This document shows, one piece after another, positions 35,161-45,604 of a stretch of 64,000 bases of DNA. The position numbers and the translations under genes were made by a program. The stretch comes from Cyclaneusma minus (lineage: Eukaryota; Ascomycota; Leotiomycetes; Marthamycetales; Marthamycetaceae), in NCBI GenBank assembly GCA_037179335.1, contig JAKZHN010000022.1, forward strand, positions 1 through 64,000. Direction: 5' to 3'. The notes beneath the pieces were generated by a model that ran no database searches, was not told the origin of the DNA, and saw nothing but the letters and a program-made list of their open reading frames with translations. Each line of letters begins with the position of its first letter. Positions within the stretch are counted from its first letter, which is position 1.

Positions 35161-37946
35161 TCAATGCGACAAATCAACCACTCCAATCTTCGACAGCTTC
35201 TCTTCCACCTTCGGCTCGACCTTCGCGTGGCCGTCCACAGCAGGGGTAACGTCTGTCATCGGTACATCGGTCGCTTCCTTGACCGGCGCTGCATCGTCTT
35301 TCATCTCAGCATCAGTCACTTCTTTGGCCGGCAGCGTCTCGTCTTTCATCTCGGCATCGGCAGCCTCAGCCGTCTCAGCGTCCTGTGCTGCCTGCTGAGT
35401 GCCAAAGATATATGACTCCAGCTCTTCATACGATCGCATCAGATCATTGTTGACCACGATTTTGTCATGGAACCCTTCTTCCTTAGACTTCTCAATTTCG
35501 TGGCGGGCAATCTTCAGCCTCACCTCCATCTTCTTTGGCGACTCCGTGTCCCTGGCTCGCAATCTGCTCTCTAGTTCCTCAATACTAGGTGGTGCAATAA
35601 AGATGTATCGTGCAGCGAAGCTGTTCTCTTTCGTCTGGATGATTCCGTTCATGTCCAATTCCATGAGCGGCACTTTGCCGGATGCGATGATGCTTTCAAT
35701 CTCTTTCCTCGATGTAGCGTAATCGGAGTTGTCGAAGTTGTTGGTCTCGACGAAGTCGCCGCTTTGGACGAGCGCATCGAATTGCTCCTTGTCCACAAAA
35801 TGATAGTGAACGCCATTCTCTTCGCCTTCCCGTGGTTCCCGGGTTGTATGGGAGACTTTCTTTCCGAACACCTTCGGATGCTTTTCGAGGAGCATTTCAA
35901 CCAGTGTGCCTTTGCCAACACCACTGGGACCCGAAATAACAACTGGACGACGATCAATCAGGAACAGGACTTCTCCGGACTCTCGCTCGTTCTCGACCTT
36001 CGGTGATTCGACCTTCGGCGATTCGACCTCAACTTCCTTGAAAATAGCGCCGATGTTGGTCGCATCCTCAATCTTGTCGAAAACCGATAGCTTGTTTCGG
36101 CTTCCGATACGTAGGGCGCGCCAACTCTTGGAATACTTCGCTTCGATGAGCATCTTCTCGGCTTCATGGTCCTTGGCCTCTTTCGCCTTCACCAACTTCT
36201 CGTCATCCTCCTCTATCTTGCTCTCGAACTCCTCGACCGGCGGTATATCAAACCTAGGACGCTTCTTCAACCGCTCCAGTCCTACCTTGCCATCTGAATT
36301 CTTCAGGAAGTCCAGATTGATCCCCTGGTCTCTCATGATCTTCTTTGCGGTCTCTTTCTTGATCTTCAAAGATGCTTTCACGTGAAGATCCGAGTCGACA
36401 GCAGGCATCTCAATCTTCGGACATGATTCAATCTTCCAACGCGCCCAGTTCTTATCGCGAGAGAGAACCGTCTCAACCATTCGGAAGAAAAACATCCCAT
36501 CAGAACCTTGTCGTAAATACTCGGTTATCGAGGCCTTCATATTGAGTGCCCATTGAGTCTGGTAGTGGATTAGAACGCCGTTCTTTCATACTGAGGGGAT
36601 GCTGCTTACATCTTCTTCACTAAGAATTTGATCTTCGTAGATAAGCGCCTTATTCGGCTTCTCGATACCGGCTAGTTTTGCCTTCGCTTTTGGACTCAGC
36701 GAGAGCAAGAAATCCATGATAATCAAGGCTTGCACTAGAACGTGTCGGCGGAACGAAAGATCACTGATCTGTGTAGAGTTAGCCACGCGATTCAACATCG
36801 GAGAAGATTTGTACATACTTCGAGATCAAAGAGGTCCCTGCTTGTGAGATACTTAGGATTGAAAGTGTTGGCCAAGTCATCCTCGCTGACACTCCTCTTC
36901 CGCTTGGTGGTCCGCTTTTCGTCGGCGTTCTTCGTAGGAGTGGAATTTCGCGGTTCCGATGGGACAGACTTGAATTTGACAACGGTAGCTTCAAGGCCCC
37001 TCTTGAAGTTATTGAAATGGGCAGCATCGAAGAGCTTCTTGGGCTGACTGAAACTTTGCTGTAAAGACCAGAATATGGGGTACAAGGAGTCGGAGTCCAT
37101 AGGTTTCGTTTCTCCATTCGGCTTTTTGGAGTCAAAAGACACTGTCTTCCCTGCCACCTTGGGGTCATCGGCCTTTGGAGTACCGTTTGCAGCTGCAGGA
37201 GTTGCGCCTTCGCTGTCAATTTCCATCTTCTCCGCTGTATCCGTAGCACCGACGGTCTCATCGAACATAGTCACATTCTCAGTGTGGTATTCTCCTCGTG
37301 AGTTGACGGCACTCTTGTCGCCCAGTGGAAAGCAATGGAACATGAATATGAAGACACGGCCACAGAATGCAGTGTCCTCAGCTCGAGAGAGTCGACGAAG
37401 GAGCTCATTGCACATTCTCAAAATGGGGGCGCTCTTCTTGTGGAAATCCTGCGCCGTGATTCGTTCTCGTCGCGAGTCCAGGTAGTCGAAGACCTTGCGG
37501 CATCCTAAGATGGTCTGGCTGTCCAGAAGCTCCTCGACCAGCCAGAACAGCAGGATGGGATCACTTCGGTGGGTGTCGGAAAGCATCGAGGCTATGTCGA
37601 GTAGGTTCCATACTTGCACGAATGAAGGTTCATCGATATTTGAAGACGACTATGGGCAGGTCAGATATGTTCGGTCGTCGACGTGTGGTGAGCGACTCAC
37701 CAACAACTCGTAGAGGGTGTCTCTGGCGACCGTCTCGATGACGCCGTTGCGGAACAGCTTCTTCTTCTCGTTCTCCTGCTCTTCGATGCTGGGAATGGCG
37801 TCTATTCGCTTCAACAGGTCGTTGAATGGGTCTCGCGCCAGCGGAGGTTCGATGATGGTCGTCTGCTTCGTTTCGGCAGCCCTCTGCAGCATCTCCCGCA
37901 AGACGGCTTCGAATGCGCCAACAGCTTCAACTCCCGTGGTCGCCAT
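35161..37946 (-). CDS. THO complex subunit 1 fused to guanylate kinase
   Basis: Two proteins in one frame. Exons 37946-37701, 37649-36819, 36768-36610 and 36558-35161 join at phase 0 to 877 residues. Residues 1 to about 600 are the THO1/Hpr1 (THOC1) subunit of the nuclear THO/TREX mRNP complex: NLLDIASMLSDTHRSDPILL, FWSLQQSFSQPKKLFD, YLTSRDLFDLE, ISDLSFRRHVLVQALIIMDF and KYSKSWRALRIGSRNKLSVF. After a short linker (VESPKVESPKVENERESGE), residues 613-805 form a full guanylate kinase (ATP + GMP to ADP + GDP): P-loop GPSGVGKGT at 622-630, GMP-binding VSHTTREPREGE and HYHFV, lid region RYIFIAPPS. The tail repeats acidic DAEMKD/KE motifs. No methionine lies between the THO part and the P-loop to start a separate kinase. 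Head-to-head with the Aquarius gene. Confidence 0.85.
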
Positions 37947-38266
37947 GATGGCCAGCAGGTGAGGAAGACGGTGGTGAACGGGTGCTTCCCAGGGTCGAAG
38001 ACAAGGATTGTGTTGCTGAAGTCGTCTGCGTCGCGGTGCTGTTGTGGGGACGGAGCTTTGACCGATCTCGAAAAGACGGTCTTTGTCGCGATCGAACACC
38101 GGTTAGCGTCATTTCCAGCGCAAGGCTGAGAACACGAATTTCTATGAGCACATCACGTGACTGCACCTTAGCGCCTCCAGTCGCATGGAAGCGCGACTCA
38201 AGAGCAGCCGGCTCCTGATCCTCTGGCTTTTGCGACAGCACTGCTCATCCCGTCAACCATTCCCTG
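37947..38266. promoter_or_regulatory. Bidirectional promoter, THO1-GUK and Aquarius genes
   Basis: A 320-bp region between divergent start codons. It contains the palindrome TCACGTGA at 38153-38160, the type of site bound by Cbf1-like bHLH factors. Both flanking genes act in nuclear mRNA processing, so shared control is plausible. Confidence 0.5.
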
Positions 38267-41200
38267 ATGGCGCCGCGGACGAGAGGCAAGGCCCAGCCCA
38301 AGGTCGAAGTCGCCCCTGACCCCCCTGTTGCGGCAGATGTCGACGGCGACAATGTCTTCGCCCAGCTTGCGAAGCAGCATTGGTTGAAGCCAAAGTCCGC
38401 CAAAGTGAAGGTCGCCCCCGCGGTGATCAAGAACGAAATTTGGGACGTGTTGGAGCAGGAGAGCTTTGCATTCAAGTCTCTTCTGGCCTTGGAGAACCTC
38501 CAGATCCTCGAAAGGTACGCGCCGCGCATCCAAGCCTTGAATTAATCACTGACTGACCTCTTCGTAGCTATCTATGGCCAGGCTTTTCGGAAGACTCGTC
38601 CCACCACCATGTGCTCCTAATTGTTCTCATTACGAATGTGAGAAGCCGGGAACATCTGCCAACATGGGAGACTTTCTCCGACAGACCAGCCGATTTCTCG
38701 AACCTCTTTCGTCGCATTCTATTCCTCTCCTTAGACAAGACCTTCTCTCTCACCATCCGAACCCATATTCTGTCGTTCATCATAAGTGCTTTCCAATCTC
38801 TCGATAGTGGCATCATTCGAAAAGAATGCGCCCCCCTAGTGAGCATTGGAATATGGCATAATCTCTCGTGTGAGAAAGCCCGCGAAGCGCATCTCGATCG
38901 TACACCTCAAATACGGAAGGCTTGGAGGGCGTCGGCGAAAAGATATGACGCCGCAGATGATGCCACCAAGGCGAGACTCCGATTTGAGCGAGGCTGGCTT
39001 TTTACCCTGGTGATGGAGTTTTTTGAACAACTGTACGCGGAGACTGCGAAAGCCGAGAACATCCTCTACTGCGAACGATTCCTCGAGTTCTTGACCGACC
39101 TCCAGAGCCAGCTGCCTACTCGAAGATATGTGAATACACTATTGAAGGATCTGCACATCTTGCCAGTGATGAGGCTATCTCCGAGGTTTAACGATGAGGG
39201 CAATGCTCTACTAAGAGATCTGTACGCCCTCTTCAAACACTTTACCTATTTCTCGATCGACGACCATACTGGAATACAATACTCGCGCATCCAGGCTTAT
39301 GACCAGCATTGCGCTACCCTGGCAACATTGCAGAGGATATCCTTCAAGCATTTCAAGGAGAAGTTGACGATTCTGGCATTATCAAACTATGCATCCATAG
39401 ACAAGCGGACCGATCTGGAAAGCCATCTCGAGACCTTGACGGATGCTGAATTGTTAAAACTGTGCAATCTACTTGGATTTCGCACAAGTTTCCCTCCGGA
39501 AACGAAAATTGTTACAGATCGACAGTTTGTGCTGGAGGTTCTACTTGCTGCTCATGAGAGACGAAAGACTTTCCAGGAGACAGCGAGGGAACTTAGCATA
39601 TTGCCGACCGAATCGAGCCTCTTTGAGCCAACTCTACTCCGCAACGAAACCTACAATGGCTCGGAGCCTCTGGCTCTGCCGAAATTGAATCTTCAGTATC
39701 TCACGGTAGGGGACTTCTTGTGGAGATCGTTCATACTTCACCGCTGCGAATCCTTCTTTGAGATCAGAAAAGATGTCGAAGATACCATCAAACGCCTCCG
39801 GCCATCGTTTGGTCGGCAAGGAGAGACCCGGTTTGAGGGATTCTCCAAGATGGCTCTTGCTATCACAAAGCCTGGAATCATGGAGGCAGCCCCGCCCCTT
39901 GTTGGTGAAGACAAACCCTCAGTTGTACGAGCTGAGATTACCTTGGACGTTAGCCGACTTGCAGACAATGTTCGCAGAGAGTGGGACCAGCTGAGACCCG
40001 ATGATGTAGTCTTCTTATTAGCAGTACAGCCTATTGACAATTCGAAAATGATCACCAATGGTGCTTCAACAGAATCTGATGCTCAGAAGATTGGGTTGAA
40101 AGCTCTACGAGCAGCAGAAATCATACAGGTTCAGGACGAAAGCGGACGATCTCTCAGAGACACTGGTGGGCACATGAATGGACGACCTAGGATGCGAAGA
40201 CTCCAAGTCAAACTTGATACCGCAATGTTCAAGGAAGACACTGACAGAGTTGCGAGAGGCAAGCCTGATGTGTATGAGAGCATCAATCTCATTATGCGAA
40301 GGCGGGGCCGGGAGAACAACTTCAAGCCTGTCCTTGAGTCGATACAAAGTCTCACACTTTCTGATGTTCCAATGGCTTCCTGGTTACACGAAGTCTTTCT
40401 GGGATACGGTGATCCAGCAGGGGCAACCTACAACAATCTACCAAACAAACTCAAGAAGATCGACTACCGAGATACCTTCCTTGACTTTCAGCACCTATCG
40501 GCCAGCCTCCCAGGAAAGGTGCTAGAACCGGCGGAGGATGTGAGCGGAAGCTTTGCTCCTCCGTATGTTCTAGAGCTCACAGGGCAAGCACCCGAGCCTC
40601 CTACGAAGCCGTCCAAAAAGCGAAGACGTGATCAGATTGAGCCAGAACCAGTCAAGTCTGAAGTCGTTCATGTTTCTACCTACAAACCTCCGAATGCAGG
40701 GCCCTACCCTATCGATGCTCCTAAACTCAACCAAGTCCGTTTCACTCCCGCTCAAACCGAGGCCATCATATCTGGAACGCAGCCTGGTTTGACGGTCATT
40801 GTTGGTCCACCTGGTACCGGCAAGACTGATGTGGCCACCCAAATCATCAACAATCTGTACCACAACTTCCCGGAGCAGCGGACCCTTCTTATTGCACACA
40901 GCAACCAAGCATTAAACCAGCTGTTCCAGAAGATTGTTGCTTTAGATATTGATGAGCGTCACCTTCTCAGACTGGGACATGGTGAAGAGGAGCTGGAGAC
41001 AGAAGGCAACTTCAGCAAACATGGTCGGGTTGAGTCTTTCTTGGACAACCGGGATCAATATCTGATGGAAGTCAATCGTTTAGCGGCGAACTTTGGTGCA
41101 CCAGGTGCTCATGGAAGTTCAGCTGAAACTGCTGGCTACTTCAACTCCGTCTACGTCGAGCCCGCCTGGGCAAGATTCCAGGAGGTTGCCAAATCAGAGC

Positions 41201-42727
41201 AGGCCACCCCAGAAGCAATTGTCGAAGCCTTCCCATTCCACTTCTACTTTTCCAACGCCCCCCAACCACTCTTCCCTCCCGGTTCCAACAAGGCCACTGT
41301 CTTAGATATTGCAGATGGCTGTTACAACCATGTCGCAAAGATATTCACAGAACTCGCTCATGCCCGGCCTTTCGAAATCCTCAGGCGGGACCGCGATAAA
41401 GCCAACTACCTCCTCACCAACGAAGCCCGCATCATCGCCATGACATCCACCCACGCCGCCATGCGCCGCCGCGAAATCGCCTCCCTAGGCTTCCACTACG
41501 ACAACGTCGTCATGGAAGAAGCGGCGCAGATCACCGAAATTGAAAACTTCATCCCACTTGCCATGCAAAACCCGCGCAAGGGTGAAATGCCCCTTCAACG
41601 CGTCGTGCTCTGCGGTGATCATTTCCAAAACTCACCCGTTATCCAGAACCTCGCGTTCAGGCAATATGCCAACCTCGAGCAATCTTTGTTCTCCAGGCTT
41701 GTGCGTCTGGGTGTACCGACTATCAATCTGGACCAGCAGGGCCGCGCAAAACCTTCTATTGCCGAGCTGTATTCGTGGCGATACAAAGCGCTTGGCAATC
41801 TGTCTTCCGTACAAACGTTGCCAGAATTCCAGACTGCTAATGCAGGGTTCAAGTACGACTATCAGTTCATCCAAGTCCCTGACTACAAGGGACGAGGCGA
41901 ATATGAACCGTCACCGCATTTCATCCAGAACTTAGGCGAAGCGGAATATGCGGTTGCTATCTATCAGTACATGCGTCTCCTGGGCTATCCAGCTGAGAAG
42001 ATTAGCATACTGGCGACGTATGCGGGACAAAGGGCGCTAATTAAGGATGTGTTGGCGCATCGGTGTGCGAAGAATCCGCTGTTTGGGTTACCGAAAACGG
42101 TCAACACGGTGGATAAGTATCAGGGAGAGCAGAATGACTGTGAGTATTTCCCCTTTCCCTTGGCTCCTGTCTTCGTTAAGCCCAGAGGGGAAGGTCGAAG
42201 AATAGAATGGATGACTGACCCATGATACAACAGATGTCATCCTCTCCCTAACGCGCACCTCCCGCGTCGGCTACCTCCGCGACGTCCGACGCCTCACAGT
42301 CGCACTCTCCCGTGCACGCCTAGGTCTGTACATCCTCGGCCGTCGCTTCATCTTCGAATCCTGCCCTGAGCTTCGCCCAGCTTTCGAAATCCTCTTTCGT
42401 CGCCCAGACAAGCTAATTTTATGTACTGGCGAGATGTGGCCTTCGCAGCGAATACTAGCTGAAGAAGAAGGCATGGAACAGTTGCCTGGTGAGGCGGTTA
42501 TGGAAGGCGTGGAGCATCTGGGACAGTATGTTTACGAGATGACGAATGCGAGGGTCAATCAGATTAGAGAGGAGAAGGGGATGATGGGTGTGGATCCGCA
42601 GGTTGGGGGGTTGGGGACGCTGGTTGAGGGGGATGAGGATGTGGGGTTTGTGGAGGCGGGGGATGAGGATGGAGAGGAGAGGAATGTGGAGGTGGATGCG
42701 TTTGAGGCTGCTGAGGAGGAAGAATAG
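38267..42727 (+). CDS. cwf11: Intron-binding spliceosomal helicase (Aquarius/Cwf11 family)
   Basis: SF1 RNA helicase-like protein of the spliceosome that contacts the intron near the branch point. Exons 38267-38514, 38568-42139 and 42234-42727, with introns of 53 and 94 nt, give 1437 residues, in the family range. The N-terminal half is the helical scaffold typical of Aquarius (for example TRRYVNTLLKDLHILPVMRL). The helicase core has Walker A VGPPGTGKTD at about residue 829, the DEAA-type box VVMEEAAQITEIENF near residue 1064, LCGDHFQNSPV, NLDQQGRAKPSI, and TVDKYQGEQNDYVILSLTRT, which the second splice completes, followed by DVRRLTVALSRARLGLYILG. The C-terminus is acidic. Shares a promoter with the THO1 fusion gene. 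Confidence 0.95.
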
Positions 42728-43334
42728 ATTTGTGCCTTGGGATAGGGTCTGGTTAGGAGACCGATGCTTTCCAAGGTAGAAAACAAAGCAAAGCGGAAAA
42801 ATTTACGAATGACAGAAATGCAAAGGTTGCAGGTACGGATGCAGGAGTGCTTGTGCTGCGGTTGTAGTATTCTCCGTGTTTGCAAAACCTCAAGTTGGAC
42901 TTCGACCATGGGAACGGGTGGCATTGTGATATAAGCACGAAAGTACAGATAAAAAAACGCCATGATCCTCTGCAGAAAAACTTCCGAACTCGGAGCACTT
43001 GATCATCAAGAGGCATCCGACAATCGGGCAGCAAGTGATGACGTTCAGCCACTCAACACCCAAGCATCAATATGCCCCGGCGTGCCCCCATCACCCAGCG
43101 AATCTGTCACTACCATTGGTCCATTCGCGTCAGCCTTGCAGATTCGACGCAGCATCCCGCACAGTCAATGTCACACTCCCCCCACTCAAGTAGTGAGATT
43201 CTGTCCATAACATGTTTTGTTGCACGTCGCAAATGGAGGGCGCTCGCACCCGACTCTGGCCTTGCTCTCAGCTTTGTACAGCTGCTGAGCTGATCTCAGG
43301 CGATCTTGGCTTGGCCTCTGAGGTACACGGAGCA
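42728..43334. other. Intergenic region
   Basis: 3' flank of the Aquarius gene up to the transposon target site. No gene recognised. Confidence 0.4.
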
Positions 43335-43342
43335 GAATATAG

Positions 43343-43361
43343 CAGGGTACGGGAAACTAAA
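43343..43361 (+). repeat. Left terminal inverted repeat of hAT element
   Basis: Nineteen bases, CAGGGTACGGGAAACTAAA, identical to the reverse complement of 44877-44895. Confidence 0.92.
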
Positions 43362-43465
43362 AATCTAATATCTAACAAATATATAGATAAGATATATCTA
43401 ATCTTAGCGCTTATTTCAATAGATTCTTAGTTTTATCTGAAAATTTAAAATATCTAAAATAAATA

Positions 43466-43975
43466 TAAAAAAGCGCTATTGGCTAGCGCTATAAGCTAGC
43501 CCCGCGTAGATAAAAAAAGTATTTTAAAATAGCCTTATTTTTAATTTATAAAATAGTGGAAAAACGGAGTAAAAAGCCTTGAAATTAATTTTTTTAGAAT
43601 TTTTATAAGAAAAAATATTAAAATTAAAAGTGATTTGAAATAAAAATTAAATATTTGGGAGTAGGGTGTGGGAAATTTAAAAATTAGGAATTTAGAGATA
43701 TATAATTTAGTTCCAATTAAATTAGGGGGGTCCGTAATTCGTTTTTAAATTTTAATTTAAAAACTATAAAAACTTAAATTCCATATAAAAAAAGTACCGC
43801 TGGCTAGCGCCGTAGGCTATTTTACCGTAAGCGGATTTTTTTTAAAATAGCATTATTTTTAATTTATAAAATAGTGAAAAAAAAACAAAGTAAAAAGCTT
43901 TAAAATTGAATTTTTTATAATTTTTATAAAAAATTATATCAAAATTAAAAGTGATTTAAAATAAGAATTAAATAA
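43466..43975 (+). repeat. Internal direct duplication 1 of hAT element
   Basis: The segment at about 43466-43654 recurs at about 43787-43975, sharing words such as TTATTTTTAATTTATAAAAT and AAAATTAAAAGTGATTT. Differences are largely transitions. Confidence 0.75.
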
Positions 43976-43980
43976 TCGTC

Positions 43981-44420
43981 GGTCTAAACCGGAATAGTGC
44001 GGGCCCGGAGCTCCGTAAAGCTTCGGGCACGGGACCCATTTACGTCCCTAATATATGCGTATAAGCAAAAAAGCCATTTATATATTTAGTATTATAAAAT
44101 AGCTTTTTCCTTTTTTTTAATAATTTGATATATTTAAAAAAATTAATTTGCATTAATTTTTAATAAATTATATTAAAAAAAATTGGTTTTGGAAAAGCTT
44201 AATTAAATAGCTATTAGGTTTAGGGAAAATATTAAAATACTTTTATATTGGTTTAAACCGGAATAATATAGGCCTAAAGCTTTATAAAGCTTTAAATATA
44301 AAACTTATTTATATTTCTAGCATATATATATAAATAAAAAAGCCATTTATATACCTGGTATTATAAAATAGTTTTCTTTTTTTCCTAGTAATTTAATATA
44401 TTTAAAAGGACCAACCCGCG
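43981..44420 (+). repeat. Internal direct duplication 2 of hAT element
   Basis: The segment at 43981 to about 44140 (GGTCTAAACCGGAATAGTGC) recurs at 44250 to about 44420 (GGTTTAAACCGGAATAATAT). The first copy keeps a GC-rich core, while the second has A or T at nearly every corresponding G or C, the pattern left by RIP. Confidence 0.8.
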
Positions 44421-44876
44421 TTGGTTTTTGACAAATAATTAGGAATTCACTTTTGTTTAAATAAATAATAAAATTAAGGATCTTTATAAGTTTTTAACAT
44501 TTTTTTTAAAAAAAAATTGTATTTTTTTGGAATTATTTGGAGCCTATAAAGCCAAGCCCCGCTATCAAAAGTCTAATATAGCGCTGTTAAAAAATTAAAA
44601 ATAGAAATTCTAAAAGTGATTTTTAATAAGGCTAAAGGCAAGGCTGAGTAAAGGCAGCCCGTTAGTATAATTATTTAATCAATTTCTAAGGGTCGGGGTC
44701 GGGATTTGCTCCGGCCCGGGCTGTTTAAAGTACCTTTGCACCAAAAATAGGTGTAAAAGTACTTACCCCTTTCACCCCTTAGATTCTATTTAAAAACTAT
44801 AGATTTATATCTAATATAACGACCATTTAGATAGTTAAAAACTATAGTTTTTATCTAAATAGTTTATCTAAACCCA

Positions 44877-44895
44877 TTTAGTTTCCCGTACCCTG
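44877..44895 (-). repeat. Right terminal inverted repeat of hAT element
   Basis: Nineteen bases forming the perfect partner of 43343-43361, followed directly by the second copy of the 8-bp target site. Confidence 0.92.
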
Positions 44896-44903
44896 GAATA
44901 TAG

Positions 44904-45604
44904 AGATGGGCACATTTCTTCCGAATCTTGCTAGTTGCGGCTTTCCAGCATTGTTGAGGTTGGAGAACAGGAAGGCTTGACTTGTCACTTGCGGATGAGC
45001 AGTTCAGAGTGTGATTCGTTTGAAGGCAGTCCAACACCGGGCCCCTGAGAGTGACATCCTTAAGAGAAATAGAGATTGCCCTAGTTCGAAGGACATGTCA
45101 TGGCAAATGTCACCAGATGTTGAGAAAGATCCATTCGGCAATGGAAGTCATTCGATTCATTCATTGTATGTTTAACAAAGATGTAATACATAATACGTGC
45201 TGGCGCCGATTGAGGACCATCGTGTATTAGCACTGCATCATTCATCTGGCCCACTGAAGGAAGGAGTCTCCAAAAACTCCGGCTCAACCTCTCGTCATCG
45301 TCACCGTCTCTCATTATGCAAGCCAACAGGAAGAGGAAAACGTAAAACTCCTAAGTACTGGTCGTCATCTGGAAGCCAGCATACATCTTCTCATCTAATC
45401 TCTATGCGAGGGCTGTAAAGTCCATTCGCTGGTATCTCTTGATTCTTGTTCACATGTGCTGATATGCCGCCAATCCAAAAATCCAAAACAAGTAAAGATA
45501 AATGCAGAGACAAAAGCAAAAAATCCAAACTTGAGATGCACGGGAGCGTGGAACATCCTGATGACTGGAAGGGGAAAAAATGCCTCAACCAAGAGGCAAG
45601 GCAA
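44904..45604. other. Intergenic region
   Basis: Between the transposon and the 3' end of noxR. No gene recognised. Confidence 0.4.

Larger units (their letters stand above)
43343..44895. mobile_element. Non-autonomous hAT-type DNA transposon
   Basis: A 1553-bp element with perfect 19-bp terminal inverted repeats (CAGGGTACGGGAAACTAAA at 43343-43361 and its reverse complement at 44877-44895). It is flanked by the perfect 8-bp direct repeat GAATATAG at 43335-43342 and 44896-44903. An 8-bp target duplication with CAGGG-type ends is the hallmark of the hAT superfamily. The interior is very AT-rich, has no transposase frame, contains two internal direct duplications, and has TATCTAA words clustered near both ends that may be transposase-binding sites. 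It is therefore non-autonomous and probably long inactive. Confidence 0.88.
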
